From Locusta migratoria (Eukaryota; Arthropoda; Insecta; Orthoptera; Acrididae), in the NCBI GenBank assembly GCA_026315105.1, contig CM048744.1:977994721-978058720 (forward strand): 64,000 nt of DNA, read 5' to 3'. Each line of letters opens with the position of its first letter. The first letter of the stretch is position 1. This document shows positions 49,996-62,044 of the stretch, piece after piece. A model generated the notes under the pieces. That model had not been told where the DNA came from and ran no database searches. It saw only the letters and a list, made by a program, of their open reading frames with translations. The translations under genes and the position numbers were made by a program.

Positions 49996-50020
49996 CTGAT
50001 GATGGCCTAAGAAGCCGAAA
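49996..50020 (+). ncRNA. Hammerhead-ribozyme-like core in the Penelope-like 3' region
   Basis: CTGATGA is followed by a GGC/GCC stem with a CTAAGAA loop, then GAAA. It lies about 210 bases downstream of, and in the same orientation as, the GIY-YIG domain. That matches the known placement of hammerhead motifs in Penelope-like terminal repeats. Stems I and III were not modelled, so activity is unknown. Confidence 0.6.
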
Positions 50021-50472
50021 GCCGGTTTGTGACCAATAAATAAGTTTTGCAGAACATCAGGAAGTTGTTCCTTTTTTATATTATTATCATGTTCTGTCAA
50101 GAGACGAATTCGGTCTGATGGCGATCTCTACATAGATCCAAACCGGTCACATTATAAATAAATTGTAAAAACTTTCTAAGATAGTTTATCAAGCTTTTAG
50201 AATGTGTGACCCCTTTCCAAGTAAAAATATTGTGGCGACCCCATTTTAATCAAAATTATTGTGGCGACCCCCCCCCCCTTCACGAACCGTAACAAAACAA
50301 TGTTGTCTGAAATAAAACAACCTTTTAACTTCTTTCTTTTTCTTCAGCTGTGTTTTAAATTTTTGCACGTTGTTTTTTTATTTCTCGGAATGGTACAGAA
50401 ATCCTATTTTTACGTGATTTCGGACAGAAAAACATTTTGAACATAGCTGCTATTGTCAGCGACCGTTACAAC
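50021..50472. other. No gene seen
   Basis: Contains CTGATGGCGATC and GATCCAAACCGG near 50116-50146, a possible degraded hammerhead core, and a C run at about 50268-50278. Confidence 0.4.
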
Positions 50473-50714
50473 GTCAAAGGATAAAAATACAGCCCTCCGT
50501 CGCAAAATTAAAATTATTTAACCTGGTTTCGGCAACAGCCACTATGAGCTGCACGCCTGCACCCAGGCATAAGCTTTACAGCTGAGTTGTAACTTTTATT
50601 ATATGACTTGTTTTAATTTATAATTTCTGATGACTGCGATCGTAGTTATTACCGAAACCAGGTTAAATAATTTTAATTTTGCGACCGAGGGCTGCATTTT
50701 TATCTTTTGAGAAA
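50473..50714. mobile_element. Foldback with about 62-base arms
   Basis: The arms contain AATTATTTAACCTGGTTTCGG and its complement. CTGATGA at 50627 precedes CCGAAACCAGG, similar to the hammerhead-like cores, but the internal stem is poor. Confidence 0.7.
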
Positions 50715-51556
50715 AATATACTCTGTTAGCGAGTATTTCGGATTTCAGACAAGACTCAGAAGCGAATTATGTTCATTAAGAAAGGTCCCAGTCTATAGAC
50801 AATTTGTAAAGAAGCATCTTCAGATGATATTTATATAAGCAATTTTTCATTTGCAATCATGCTGGGTATCTTTAGCTATACTCGCGATTGAACAACAAAT
50901 CTTACTGATAGCTTTTGCAAAAATAGTTAATGACTTTGTCGTAAAAATATGACTAATTTGAAATAATCAACTATCAAACTGTATTTCCCTGAGCATGAAA
51001 TTAGTAATTCAATGTGTGTAGAACGTTAACTGAATAGTATCACTCGTTACACTAATTGGCACTTAATGACACTTTAAGAGGTCTTGTGCCAGTAAGAATT
51101 ATTTCAGACTTTCGTCAGATTTATAACAATCTCAGACTGACAACACTGATATTGTTAATAGAATTTACTGACACTGACCTGAACAAATTAATTACTGTAA
51201 AACTTGCACAACCAACCAGATTATTAGTTTTCAATGATTTTGAATGCATCTTCGGTAAAACAATGGACAAAGACGGAACCTGCCTGTATAATGACTGTGG
51301 ATAATTAAGTCTTTAACACACGTTCAAAATTAAAAGTTTTCGCTATTGAGAAATACTGCTACTACGCTGGTTAGCCATACATAATTATTCTGGTAACTGG
51401 TCGGATATTACTTCTTTTGTGTGCGGTGTAGTGCTGCTGATGGCTGTTGGCACGTAATTGGCGAACAAAGGCGCTTCTTAGCGACGAAAAATATTTATAA
51501 GTTTGGGCCCACAGCATTCCTCCTCTATGCGTACTTGCTGATCACTCAAGCTGTGC
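50715..51556. other. No gene seen
   Basis: AT-rich; the 82-codon frame at 51056 has no recognisable domain. Confidence 0.5.
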
Positions 51557-51756
51557 TAAATGTTTGTAAATCTATCGGACCAAACTGTGTGGTCATCAGT
51601 CCGTACCTTACAAACTACTTAACCCTAGGTAAAGTAACCTAAGGACAAACACACACACACACACACGCATGCCCCAGGGAGGACTCGAACCTCCATGGCG
51701 AGCAACCGCACGCTCCGCAGCGAGACGCTTTAGACCACTCGGCTACTCCACCACGG
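51557..51756 (-). mobile_element. tRNA-derived SINE (variant family 1)
   Basis: Minus-sense CCGTGGTGGAGTAGCCGAG head, GAGGTTCGAGTCCTCC arm, and an internal CA repeat. CAAGCTGTGC and CAAGCTATGC flank it as a slightly diverged duplication. Confidence 0.85.
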
Positions 51757-51887
51757 CAAGCTATGCCAATATAAATAAATAATATTGCCTGTTCGTCGTT
51801 TTCTCTTCTCGTGCCAAGCCAACACACGAACGTACATGGTTTTACAGGTCACCACAACGCGTACGTAATGACTGTTACGTCGACTCC

Positions 51888-51892
<5 letters not shown>

Positions 51893-51931
<39 letters not shown>
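51893..51931. repeat. (TC)n microsatellite
   Basis: About 19 CT units. Confidence 0.95.
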
Positions 51932-51933
<2 letters not shown>

Positions 51934-52107
51934 GCGCCTCCGCGCTACCAGCGATAATACTCTCTACTCACAGATAACTCTATACAATAGCAAAGCCCTT
52001 GGTAAGCCAGCGGATCTACTGTGCTTTGTTACAAAATTAATTTACATAAACAGAATAACAGGACATTGTAATTACATTAAATTAATAACAGGTAAATACA
52101 CAAATAA

Positions 52108-52312
52108 CCTGCTCGGTTAGCCGTGTGGTCTAGCGCACAGTTTTCCGAGGCCTACCGGTCTCCGGTTCGAATCCGCCCGGCGGATTAACGATGGCGGAAT
52201 GCCGGCCAGCCTGGATGTGGTTTTTAGGCGGTTTTCCATATCCCCCTACGTGAATACCGGGCTAGCACCAAAGTCCCGCCTCAGTTACACGATTCGCAAA
52301 CATTTCGTAACA
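52108..52312 (+). mobile_element. tRNA-derived SINE (family 3)
   Basis: CTGCTCGGTTAGCCGTGTGG head, B-box CGGTTCGAATCCG, body TGGTTTTTAGGCGGTTTTCC and GTGAATACCGGGC. It ends TTCGCAAACATTTCG. Distinct body from families 1 and 2. Confidence 0.8.
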
Positions 52313-53847
52313 CTTTACATTTTCACAACTGTAACAGTATACGCAGACGTTTGGGGTACACATTTCCTTTCGAGGGGGGGGGGGGGGGCGGCGGCGAAGT
52401 AAGGGCAGGCATTCGACCACCCCGTAAATATTAACACGGCAAATCCGGATTTAACACAGAGCCGACCCTGCATGTACGGGGACATGGCAAAAGAGAAAGA
52501 GGAAGAACAAATATATGGCCCAAAGCGGAAGACCCGGGTTCGATTCCCGGTCCGGCTCACATTTTCACTTGTCGCCATTGCTTAATTTCAATGCCCTAAA
52601 GCAGCCTCTGTCAATCCTTTCCTTCCTAATCCTTCTTCCTTCCTCTAGTTTATCATTCGTTTGCAAACAAAGATTTACAAGAGTACAAACAACAAGAAAA
52701 GCACATGCTGTATACACACATGAATGAAAAGCGCCGTTGATGACTGTTATTTTGTCACATCCCAAGTTGAAGTTGAGACACGACTCGTCCATAACATTGT
52801 CTTCAATCGAATGACGATGGCTCCTCTGTTCGGTCGATAGGACTGGAATACTCACCGAAGTCCTTGTGACTTTGATTTCCGAAGATGAAGGAATACTTCG
52901 TTGCATTCGCTTCAAAAGTGATCCAGGAAGTCGACGGGCGGTACACCGCTCCATTCGCACCATCAACAGAACAGGCTGTGCTAACGGTATACTACGTCTT
53001 CCACATCGTTGGCAACGGGTTCTACACAACACTGGTGACTACTTTGAATGACAGTAACTTGTGCAAATAAGTAACGCTTTTGTATCGGTTGGGAATAAGT
53101 AGTTGCCACTATTTAAGTCCCAAACCTCGTAGCATACATCTTCGGTAGGGATGGAGTGGAGGGGCAAGGTAAGTAGTTTTAAGGGTTCGAAACCCGGTGG
53201 ATCTCTGATTTTTTCAGTCTGCGTTTTAACCCAGCCTTCACCTCACAACGATGTGGAGAGTCTCCAGAAACGACCCGTGGTTTGGATTCCACGTTAAGCT
53301 GTAGGTCCCCTTTCCTTTCCCCGGTTGGATAACTGGGGTAGGCTAGGGACACGCAAGTCGCCGAAGTGGCGTCCAATTCAAAGACTTGCACCAGGCCAAT
53401 GAGCCACACGAAATTATAAGTAGACATCCTATGATATTTTGTAACAGTTTTGCTGTTCATATTCTAGAAAAATTTGTGCTGAAGCCCCTTTAACTTTACC
53501 GAGATCAACCTTTTTTACTGTTTACATTAAATAAAAAATATATCTATTTAAAAACAACTGGTAGGAAATTCATACCCCTAACACACCCACTTCCGTCACC
53601 AACACAGGTAAGTATGTGACAGTCTACCACGGTGATTCCTTCATTGGTCATCCATTAAAATAACTCTGATACCATTGTTTTTGGGGCGGGGACAGGACCC
53701 ATGGGCCCCCCCCCCCTCCTATATACACGCCACTTCTCTGGCGGTAGGTGGTAAGTGTGAGACACGCCGCATTTTCAATACTCCCACACGGCTGGACGCC
53801 CGATAAATGCTTTGCGTGACACAGGCTTTCTCGCTGAGACCGAATAC
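52313..53847. other. No gene seen; SINE arms and a G run
   Basis: A G run at about 52374-52387, a T-arm like that of 46081-46410 at 52530-52557, and another T-arm-like word (GGTTCGAAACCC) at about 53184. No coding evidence. Confidence 0.45.
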
Positions 53848-54890
53848 TCCTACATCTACATGAGATACTCGGCAAGCCACATTTAACTGCCTGGCAGAGG
53901 GTTCATCGAACCACCATTATACTATTTATCTCCCATTCCATTCTCGAAGAGCGCGCAGGAAGAAACAACACCTGAATCTCTCCGTTCGAGCTCTGATTTT
54001 TCGTATTTTATTCTGACGGTCATTTCTACCTATGTAAGTGGGAGTCAACAATGTATTTTCGCATTCGGAGGAGAATGTTGGCGATTGGAGTTTCGTAAGT
54101 AGCCCACGGCGCAGCGATAAGCGCCGTTGTTGTAATGGATTCCCATCCTAGATCCTGTATCATTTCCGTGACACTGTCTCCCCAGTATCGTGACAATATA
54201 AAACGAGCTGCCCTTCTTTGGACTCTTTCGATGCCCTCCGTCAAACCCACCTGATAAGGATCCCACACTGGGCAGCAATACTCCAAAAAGGGACGGACAA
54301 CCGTAGTGTATGCAGTTTCTTTAGTAGTTCTGTTGCATCTTTTAAGGGTTCTGCCAATAAAACGCAGTCTCTGTTTCGCCTTTCCCACGACATTATCTAC
54401 GTGTTCTTTCCAATTTAAGTCAGAAGTAATAGTAATTCTTGGATATTTTATGGAGTTTACGGCCTTCACTATTGATTGATTTATCTTGTAAACAAAGTTT
54501 AACGGATTTCTTTTCGTACTCGTGTGGATGACTTCACACTTCTCATTATTTAGAGTCAATTGCCAATTTTTACACCATACTGATATCTTATTCAGATCGT
54601 TCTGCACTTGGTTGTGATCTTGAGATGATTTTACTAGACGGTAAATAACGGCGTCATCTGCAAACAACCTAAGAGAGCTACTTAGATTTTCCCCTAAATC
54701 ATTTATGTAAATAAGGGACAGCAGAGGACCAATAACACTACCCTGTGGAATGCCCGATATCACCCCTGTTTTAGTCGATGCCTTACCATCGATTACTACG
54801 AACTGTGTCCTCTCTGACAAGAAATCCCGTATCCAATCGCAAATTTGGGACGATATACCATAACCACGCAATTTCATTAAAAGATCCAAT
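53848..54890 (-). pseudogene. LINE family A, best copy in the window
   Basis: The frame 54026-54889 gives 287 aa of reverse transcriptase, with SGIPQGSVIGPLLSLIYIND, FADDAVIY, WCKNWQLTLNNEKCEVIH and the C-terminal PVWDPYQVGLTEGIERVQRR block. It is 5'-truncated before the first catalytic Asp. The 3' end runs to CTACATCTACATGAGATACTCGGC on the plus strand. Frames shift before the terminus. Confidence 0.88.
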
Positions 54891-57800
54891 TAGGTATTAC
54901 GGTTTAATGATAGGCGCATGAGCTCAGAAGTATGTGGAAGGCCAGGCCTACTTTGGAAGGAAGCGCCCCTCCTTTCGGTATAATCTATTTCAACTGCGGC
55001 AGCTGGGTACAGACACGGCCTCCTCCTGGTCCGCTCCTCCGCCAACAGAAGCCGTGGTGGAACATTGGTAGTTGGCGGCACCGCTAGCTCCTGCGGTCGC
55101 TACGAATTTCCTGGCTGCGGTGCTGTGGAATGTGGAGGGGGTAGCGGCGCGCCGGTGAGGCTGCAGCGAATTACCGGTAATGCGGCATTCTATTACCACC
55201 GGCACGCCATTAAAAGCCACAGATGATGATGACTGGCGTTTTAGGGCGCTCAACAGCGAGGTTATCGGCGCCACATACACACATACACACCACGTGGTCG
55301 GAGAACTCACGTGAATGAAGGAGGGGGAGAAGTAGGCCGAGAACTTTATCAACGAAATCTCTCTGCATGCTCGAGAATGTAAATGCGGAAATCACGAAAA
55401 CATTGTGTCTAGGGACGGGAACATGAAAGCCGCTACTACAGAACTGCGAGTACGCTGCCTTAGGCAGCGCTCCGCGGTTAGCGTTACCAGACGTCGCCTT
55501 TTACCCGGACGTGTCCTCTCTTTTGGACCCAAAAAATGGTCCGGCCGTGTTTTTAACAAAATGGGCAAATGTCCACTTTTTTGCGTTTTGCAACTGCTTC
55601 AAGTTGAATGTGCGTAAATACAACTCTTTGAACTGTCACAATCACTAACTCTAGAGAATTTAACCTTTCTTGAAACAATGTAACTTTATTTCACGTTTCT
55701 GTGCCGCCGCTGCTCTGAGATCAAACTACTTCGGAGCAATAGCGTGGCAACTATCGCGGAATACGAGCTTTGAGGCGTCTAGTTAAAAAACATACGTCTG
55801 CAACAATGCAAGACAGTGCAATACACATAGTACAATGTGAAACTTCACCCCACCCCCCCCTTTTCTGGTCGGAGTGTTGTGTGACCCAAACATAAGACGT
55901 TCACTCTGTCGTGCGGGGACTCGGCATTTCTGTGTGTTGTTTGTCAACCACACTTATGAATTTAAGATCAAAAGCTAATGCAGTAATCGTTACACATAAC
56001 TTAAAACCTTCTTCAAAACTTCATTACAAATAAGGTCAGATGTCACAGTATCCACAGCCACAGTTTCACCAGTCGCCTGTTTAGACCCAAAGACACGTAA
56101 CTACATAAACAGTGTTATTTAAAAAATCGATTTAAAGCTTTTGTCCTAAAGAACTGATAAGTTTTTTAATAATTAATTGCGAGACTTTGTACGGTAAATA
56201 AATCTAGATGCTAATCATGTATATAGTCACGTCGGCCTGATCCGAAATGTGATCATAGCTATAACAAGGAACTCTAAGATAATTTTTACTGGATCCGTGA
56301 CGATTTTACAGTAAACAGTACTATGGTTTCCGTAAATGTTGTATTACAAAAAATTTCAGGTGAAAACAGGGGTGATCGGCAAGGTAGTCTTATAAGTATG
56401 GAAAAAATGTTCAGCACGTAAGACGATAATTACAAGTGTGAAGTGATGAAATATTAGGGCTTCACTGCTATGTAGTCCTGTAATTCGTTCTACGGGTCTG
56501 AACATTTCAAGCTTAATTTGAAAGAAGATGAACAAATTGCGTAAGATGTATTACAAACAAGACGCTGATAATACGGTAGAGACATCACTAGTACTTGAGT
56601 TGTTAATACGAGACAGAGAGAAGGTTCTTTTATTAATCTGGAGATGTCCTCTTTTTTGAAGACGGACATCTGGTAACCCTACCCGCGGTAACAGTGACAT
56701 CGGGTCGCTACGATTATATGTTGACCGTCATTTTGCATCCAGAACTTGGAAGCCTTTATTTGGAAACAAGATATGTTTATGCATCAGTTGCTTTTGACGA
56801 GCCCCATAAATTTCACTGATGTTGGGAATTACCAGGCGCATCCAGGTAGTACGTTTTCCTATTTTGGCCCATTTTCGGTTACGATAGTAACACTAAAAGT
56901 GGGACTTTGCGATCGTCTTTTGACAGCTCGAAATTTAAATGAAAACAACGGCTTTAATCATTCACCTGACACGAAAATTGAATAAACGAATTTGAAGAGG
57001 AGAAAATTCTCTACCATTTTGCTCTCTTATGTTTTTTTTTTTTTTTTTTTCTTTTTTTCATATCGCGTTTCAGACATATTTGCAAAAATAACGGCGATTT
57101 TGGGATGTCTGTCTGTCCGTAACGTGTTCCCTGCTTCCAGAACGAACCGTTCAACCGATCAGCACCAAATTTTACAGACATAATTGTTGGCTATTAAATA
57201 CCAGAACCTCGCTTTTTCAAATATTTCGGACAAGAAATACGTTAGTACTACAAAAAAAAGCCGTTTGTAATGTAATTTTAATTGCAAATAAACCGTTCAT
57301 CTGACGCTAAAATTGAATAAACGAATTTGTAGAGGAGAAAATTCTCTGCAGCTATGTTCCCTTATGTTTTTTTTTCATATCTCGTATCGTTCGAGATATA
57401 TTTGCAAAAAAAAACGGAGTTGTGACACCCTCCATTGAATTAACGAAAACCAGCCGTTCGCAGATGTCACGTGACATTCCTCGCCCAGAACTGTCACTGG
57501 CATACGCCATCTTGCGTTGCGTATTTGATGATTTTCTTATTGTAACTTACACGTTGTCTTTTCAAAGCAATGGCGCACTGAAGAATGAACAAAAGCACGT
57601 CGCTCTTCGTACGATAAATGATAATCTAGTGCCCACAAATGCCATGTTAACATCAGTTAACAACGGCCATCAACAGTATGAGATTAAAGAACGCAACTCC
57701 TAACCTTTAGCCGTAGCGTAGTGGGCAATGTGTTGGGCTGTGACGGTCAAGATCACTGGTTCGGAACGCGCCACTACCTAAATTCTTTTTCCTAAAAGGG

Positions 57801-58055
57801 TTTCAGACACTCTTATTAATCATTTAGATTATTATTTTGGTCCAAAATGTTTGCAAAAACTTATAAAACTACAAATCTAAAGTGGGCAGTAAAACACGAC
57901 TGTGCGATTTTTCTTTAAAAAAGATAACATAGATACATGAAAAACTGAATTGGCAATGTTTAATGTTTTCAGCCCAAATGAATTTAAACGCTTGGCATAT
58001 CGTCGGATCAAGTTCTGTATTCTTGTGTCGTAGATGTCTGCCACCTATGAATGAA
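54891..58055. other. No gene seen; a direct repeat
   Basis: 55000-55250 is GC-rich. The sequences at 56975-57095 and 57312-57420 are direct repeats about 337 bases apart (AGAGGAGAAAATTCTCT, TTATGTTTTTTTT and CATATTTGCAAAAA type words). At about 57707-57775 there is a weak tRNA-like SINE head. Confidence 0.5.
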
Positions 58056-58480
58056 ATAGTCTTCAGCTCTTACTGTGAAAGAAAGGAGAAACGTGCGTCG
58101 TCCCAAGAGGCGTGGAAAGTTTACTGCAGGTGTTGTGTTGCTGCACGAACGTGCTCATCATCGTATGGCTCAGAGTGCATAGCATCTGTTTAGCAGAAAT
58201 TCTGCTGGGAGCTGTTTGGACACCCAGCATAAGTCCATGATCTTGCTCCCACCGATTTCCATTTTTCTTGCACCTCAAGCAATTCCTTTCTTCCGGTCAG
58301 CATTTTGACAGAGACGAACAGCTCGAGACCTGTGTCACACGCTGGTTTCTTTCACAGGCGGCAGACCTCGAGGTCATAGGCGTACAAATGGCGATGACAG
58401 GTGTCTCCATTCCTTTGATGACCATGTCGGAAAAGACTGCTTTTTCATATATAATGTTTTCCAGATAATTATTTGTGAAT
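58056..58480 (+). pseudogene. mariner-like transposase C-terminal remnant
   Basis: Across frame breaks the sense includes DFHFF-like coding, then HLKQFLSSGQHFDRDEQLET and RWFLSQAADL, the end of mariner transposases. Upstream (58110-58180) is a scrambled VLLH-x-x-A block. Inactive. Confidence 0.65.
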
Positions 58481-58990
58481 GGTCACTTGCCGGGTACTGT
58501 TTACTGATGAGTGACCTTCACAAACAATGGTAGCGTTAACCGACATATCATGCATTACTGCAGTGAAGACAATCCCCTTTCGTTACTACACGTCAACCGT
58601 CGACGCCCTTGGTCGGTTAACGCATGGTGTTCCATCATGGGGGACAAACGCAATGGCCCATATTTTGTTAACGCCTCGTTGGATAGGCGCAAATATGGAA
58701 CTTTTTTGAAACGGAACTGCCAATACTACTTCACAATGTTGTCCTGGACGTTCGGCAACGTATGTGGTTTCAGCACGACGGGTGCCCAGCGCGTCACTTA
58801 AGTAAAGCACGCGAAGTATTAGACCGTGTTTACACTGGTCGCTGGCCCTGTTAACCGGCCTGCTGGGTCACCAGATTTTACGCGGATTTCTTTCTCTGGG
58901 GACATTTAAAAGGTCTGGTGTTCCAGCAAATGGCAACAGGCGGGAAGACATGACGCACCACATACTTAACGATTGTGCTCACATTTCCAG
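58481..58990 (+). pseudogene. Tc1-like transposase remnant
   Basis: Frame 58511-58801 encodes TFTNNGSVNRHIMHYCSEDN, RRPWSVNAWCSIMG and RKYGTFLKRNCQ, the middle of a DDE transposase. Further sense (PAGSPDFTRISFS-like, then a LKGLVFQQ-like end) continues with frameshifts to about 58980. Confidence 0.7.
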
Positions 58991-59253
58991 AGACGTTTAA
59001 TGAAGAAAGTAAGGGCAATTGTGTGATTGGCCTGAGGAGTTCCTGGATAACAGAATGCAGTATGTCCTTCTAAATGGAGGGAGGTCTTCCGAAGTAACAG
59101 TGATGTCAGGTGTGCCGCAGGGGAGTGTCGTGGGTCAGTTGCTGTTCACGATATATATAAATGCCCTTTCGGACAACATCGGAAGCTCGCTGAGGCTTTT
59201 TGCGGATGATGCTGTAGTATTCAGAGGTTGTAACGATGGAAAATTGTACTGAA
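58991..59253 (+). pseudogene. LINE family A RT fragment
   Basis: Frame 59019-59252 holds CDWPEEFLDNRMQYVLLNGG, SGVPQGSVVGQLLF and LFADDAVVF. It begins abruptly at the Tc1-like fragment and ends abruptly at a mariner-type 3' end. Confidence 0.85.
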
Positions 59254-59441
59254 ATGCTAATTATTGCTTTTCTGATCAGGTGAAGCGCTATCTGTCGCAC
59301 ATTTGCAAAAACACTTTTTTTGTTCTGATAAAATCCCATGTCATTCCAAGCATTTGTGTCAATTTTTACCTCTCTATCTACATTATTCCGTGATTTATTA
59401 AGTTTTCAAATTTATACTGACTTTTTGATCGCCTGGTATAT
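59254..59441 (+). mobile_element. Right end of the 32156-32784 transposon family
   Basis: TGCTAATTATTGCTTTTCTG through TATACTGACTTTTTGATCGC matches 32608-32784 closely. Only this end is present. Confidence 0.8.
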
Positions 59442-60020
59442 CTCACACTGCCATCCTCAAGCAAGTTCAGGAGACAAGGAGAAGAAACCGATGAAGACAG
59501 GACGAACTTCATCTGAACTGTCACGCATCATCATGTGTACTTCGCGCAGTCGTGGTGGGCCAGGACGCCTCCTAAGTAGGAACAGCAGGCAGAAAAACAA
59601 GCGCGTGCTCTCGATGTGGGTAACAAGGGCAGCGTGCAGATTTTAAACAGGTCCTAGGCGCTGTGTTTGCATAGGGAGCTGGGAGCTGGGAGCTGGGCGC
59701 TTATCGGCTGACCGCAGCGACGCCACATCCAATCTGTTGCGTCAACACCGCCTGCGTCCCAGACAAGGCCCGCACGCAAGGACAGCGGCTGCACTAGGGC
59801 CGTCACGGGATCTCTAAGCGGCAGTCGCCAAGCGGAAAGCAAGCACCAGTATTAAACACTAGAAACACCAGCAACCTCCACCGCCGAGACTTTTTTTTAC
59901 CACTCAGATCATGCTATACAGTTTATTTGCATAAATTCTACAAGGTAATGCCACAGAAGTCGTTGATAACGGGTCAAACTGTAAGTGCTATGACTTTATG
60001 GTGACAGTTTTCCACTAAAA
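59442..60020. other. No gene seen
   Basis: Includes a triplicated GAGCTGG at 59676-59697; otherwise nothing. Confidence 0.5.
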
Positions 60021-60050
60021 CGATGTTGTTGTTGTTGTCTTCAGTCCGGA

Positions 60051-60253
60051 TGCCGGCCGCGGTGGCCGAGGGGACTGAGGCGCTCCAGTCACGGTCTGCA
60101 CGGCCACTACGGTCGGGGGTTCGAATCCCCCCCCCCTCGGGCATCGATATTTGTGCCGTCCTTAGTCTTAGCTAGTTCATAAGTAGTTTGTAAGTTTAGG
60201 GACTGATGACCCCGTAGTTAAGTCCCATAAGCTCTACAAACATTTGAACATTT
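60051..60253 (+). mobile_element. tRNA-derived SINE (family 1) inserted in LINE B
   Basis: GCCGGCCGCGGTGGCCGAGG head. TTCAGTCCGGA flanks it at 60040-60050 and 60254-60264, duplicated from the LINE 3' end. Confidence 0.95.
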
Positions 60254-60895
60254 TTCAGTCCGGAGACTGGTTTGATGCAACTTTCCACCCTAATCTATCC
60301 TTAGCAAGCCTCTTAATCTCCTCGTAAGAACGGCAACCTACATCCATTTCAATTTGATTACTATATTCATCTCTTGGTTTCCCTCTGCAATTTTTACCCT
60401 ACCACTTCCCTCCAACGCTAAATTCACAATCCCTTGCTGTCTAAGAATGTGTCCTACTAATCGATCCCTTCTTTTAGTCAAGGTATGCCAGAAATTCCTT
60501 TTCTCCCCAATTCTGTTCAGTACCTCCTCATTAGTTACGCGATCCACCCACCTAATCTTCAGAATTCTTGTGTAACACCACATTTCAAAAGCCTCTATCC
60601 TCTTCCTGTCCGCACTCTTTATCGTCCATGTTTCACTCCCATACAAAGCAACACTCCACACAAATTCGTGATAAAATTTTGCAAGCATGACTTATCAAAC
60701 TGATGGTTCTGTAATTTTCACACCTGTCTGTACCTGCTTTCTTTGGAATGGGGATTATTACATTTTTGTTAATTTCTGAGGGTATTACCCCCGTCTCATA
60801 CATCTTACGCACCAGGTGAAATAGTTTTGTCATGGCTGGCTCTCGCAGAGACTTCAGTAGTTCTGCGGGAATATCGTCCACTCCAGGGGTCTTGT

Positions 60896-61090
60896 GTTCA
60901 AATGTTTGTTAAGCTTAAGGGACTTACCTGCGGGGTCATCAGTCCCTAAACTTACAAACTCCTTATGAACTAGCTAAGACTAAGGACGGCACAAATATTG
61001 TTGCCCGAGGGGGGATTCGAATCCCCGACCGTAGTGGCCGTGCAGACCGTGACTGAAGCGCCTCAGTCCCCTCGGCTACCGCGGCCGGCC
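60896..61090 (-). mobile_element. tRNA-derived SINE (family 1) inserted in LINE B
   Basis: Minus-sense family 1 copy. CAGGGGTCTTGT flanks it at 60884-60895 and 61091-61102. Confidence 0.95.
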
Positions 61091-61526
61091 CAGGGGTCTT
61101 GTTTCGACTTACGTCTTTCAGTGCTCTGTCAAATTCTTCTCTCAGTAAGTATAATATCTCCTTTTTCATATTCATCTACGGCCTCTTCCCTTCCTACAAT
61201 ATTGTTTCGAAGTTCATTTCCTTTGCATAGTCCCTCTATATATTCTTTCCACCTTTCAGCTTTCCCTTCTTTGCTGAGAAATGGCTTTCCTACTGAGTTC
61301 TTTATATTCATACAGCTGCTTTTCTTGTCTCCAAATGTTTCTTTTATTTTCCTGTAGCCGGTATCTATTCTTGCCCTATTTATACATTCTTCTACTGACT
61401 TGCATTTGTGTTCTAGCCACTCCTGCTTTGCTATTTTACACTTCCTGTGAATCTCATTTCTTAGTCGTCTGTACTCCATTTTGCCTGTTTCATTTACTGC
61501 ATTTTTATATTATCTCCTTTCATCAA

Positions 61527-61790
61527 TTAAAACGATAAGAAATTCAATTCTCTCATCCTATGTATGTAGGAGTCAAAAAATGTTTTCGCATTCCCGAGGA
61601 GCAAGTTCGTAATTGAAATTTTTATCAAACATGGATTTAATAAATGACATCCCAACTCGAGGACTGTACCCGTGACAGTCTGTCCCATATATCCCTGTAG
61701 TGCAAAAAGAATTTCCCGTCTTTGTATTTTCTCGATGTTCTCCGTCAATCCGATCAGTTTAGGATCTTACAACCCGCTACGATATTCCAG
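61527..61790 (-). pseudogene. LINE family A 3' fragment
   Basis: Frame 61527-61748 has ENIEKIQRREILFALQGY, a diverged relative of the family A C-terminal block. Confidence 0.65.
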
Positions 61791-62040
61791 CAGACATTGT
61801 AGGCTGTCAGTGTATTTATGACGTGTCATTCTTTCCAACCTTTGGATCGCGACACCCCAGGGGAATCGTGGTCACAGACGAAGTGGTCGCATCGTGAAAC
61901 AAACGGCTGGGAACTCCGTAATACAAAACCACACGACTCATAAAAGTTAATGAATTTTATATTAAAATAATGTTAACATTAAACTGAATAGAACGTAGCA
62001 GATTGTTTTACAATAAATACAATGCTAGCGATGAATAAAT
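61791..62040. other. No gene seen; possible MITE end
   Basis: AACCTTTGGATCGCGACACC recalls hAT-like MITE sequence; nothing firm. Confidence 0.3.
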
Positions 62041-62044
62041 GCAT

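Larger units (their letters stand above)
60021..61515 (-). pseudogene. LINE family B copy, interrupted by two SINEs and internally deleted
   Basis: From the 3' end leftmost: FVWSVALYGSETWT and WCYTRILKIRWVDR (60338-60688), then a jump to RT palm sense (IPAELLKSL, VIIPIPKKAGTDRCENYRTI; 60633-60881), and then upstream linker sense (YRRLRNEIHRKCKIAKQEW; 61129-61479). The piece between about 60665 and 60690 is a deletion joint. SINEs at 60051-60253 and 60896-61090 split it. Confidence 0.88.

Noticed and set aside
51056..51304. 82-codon plus-strand frame in AT-rich sequence
   Set aside because: No motif, no start or splice support, and no homology recognised.
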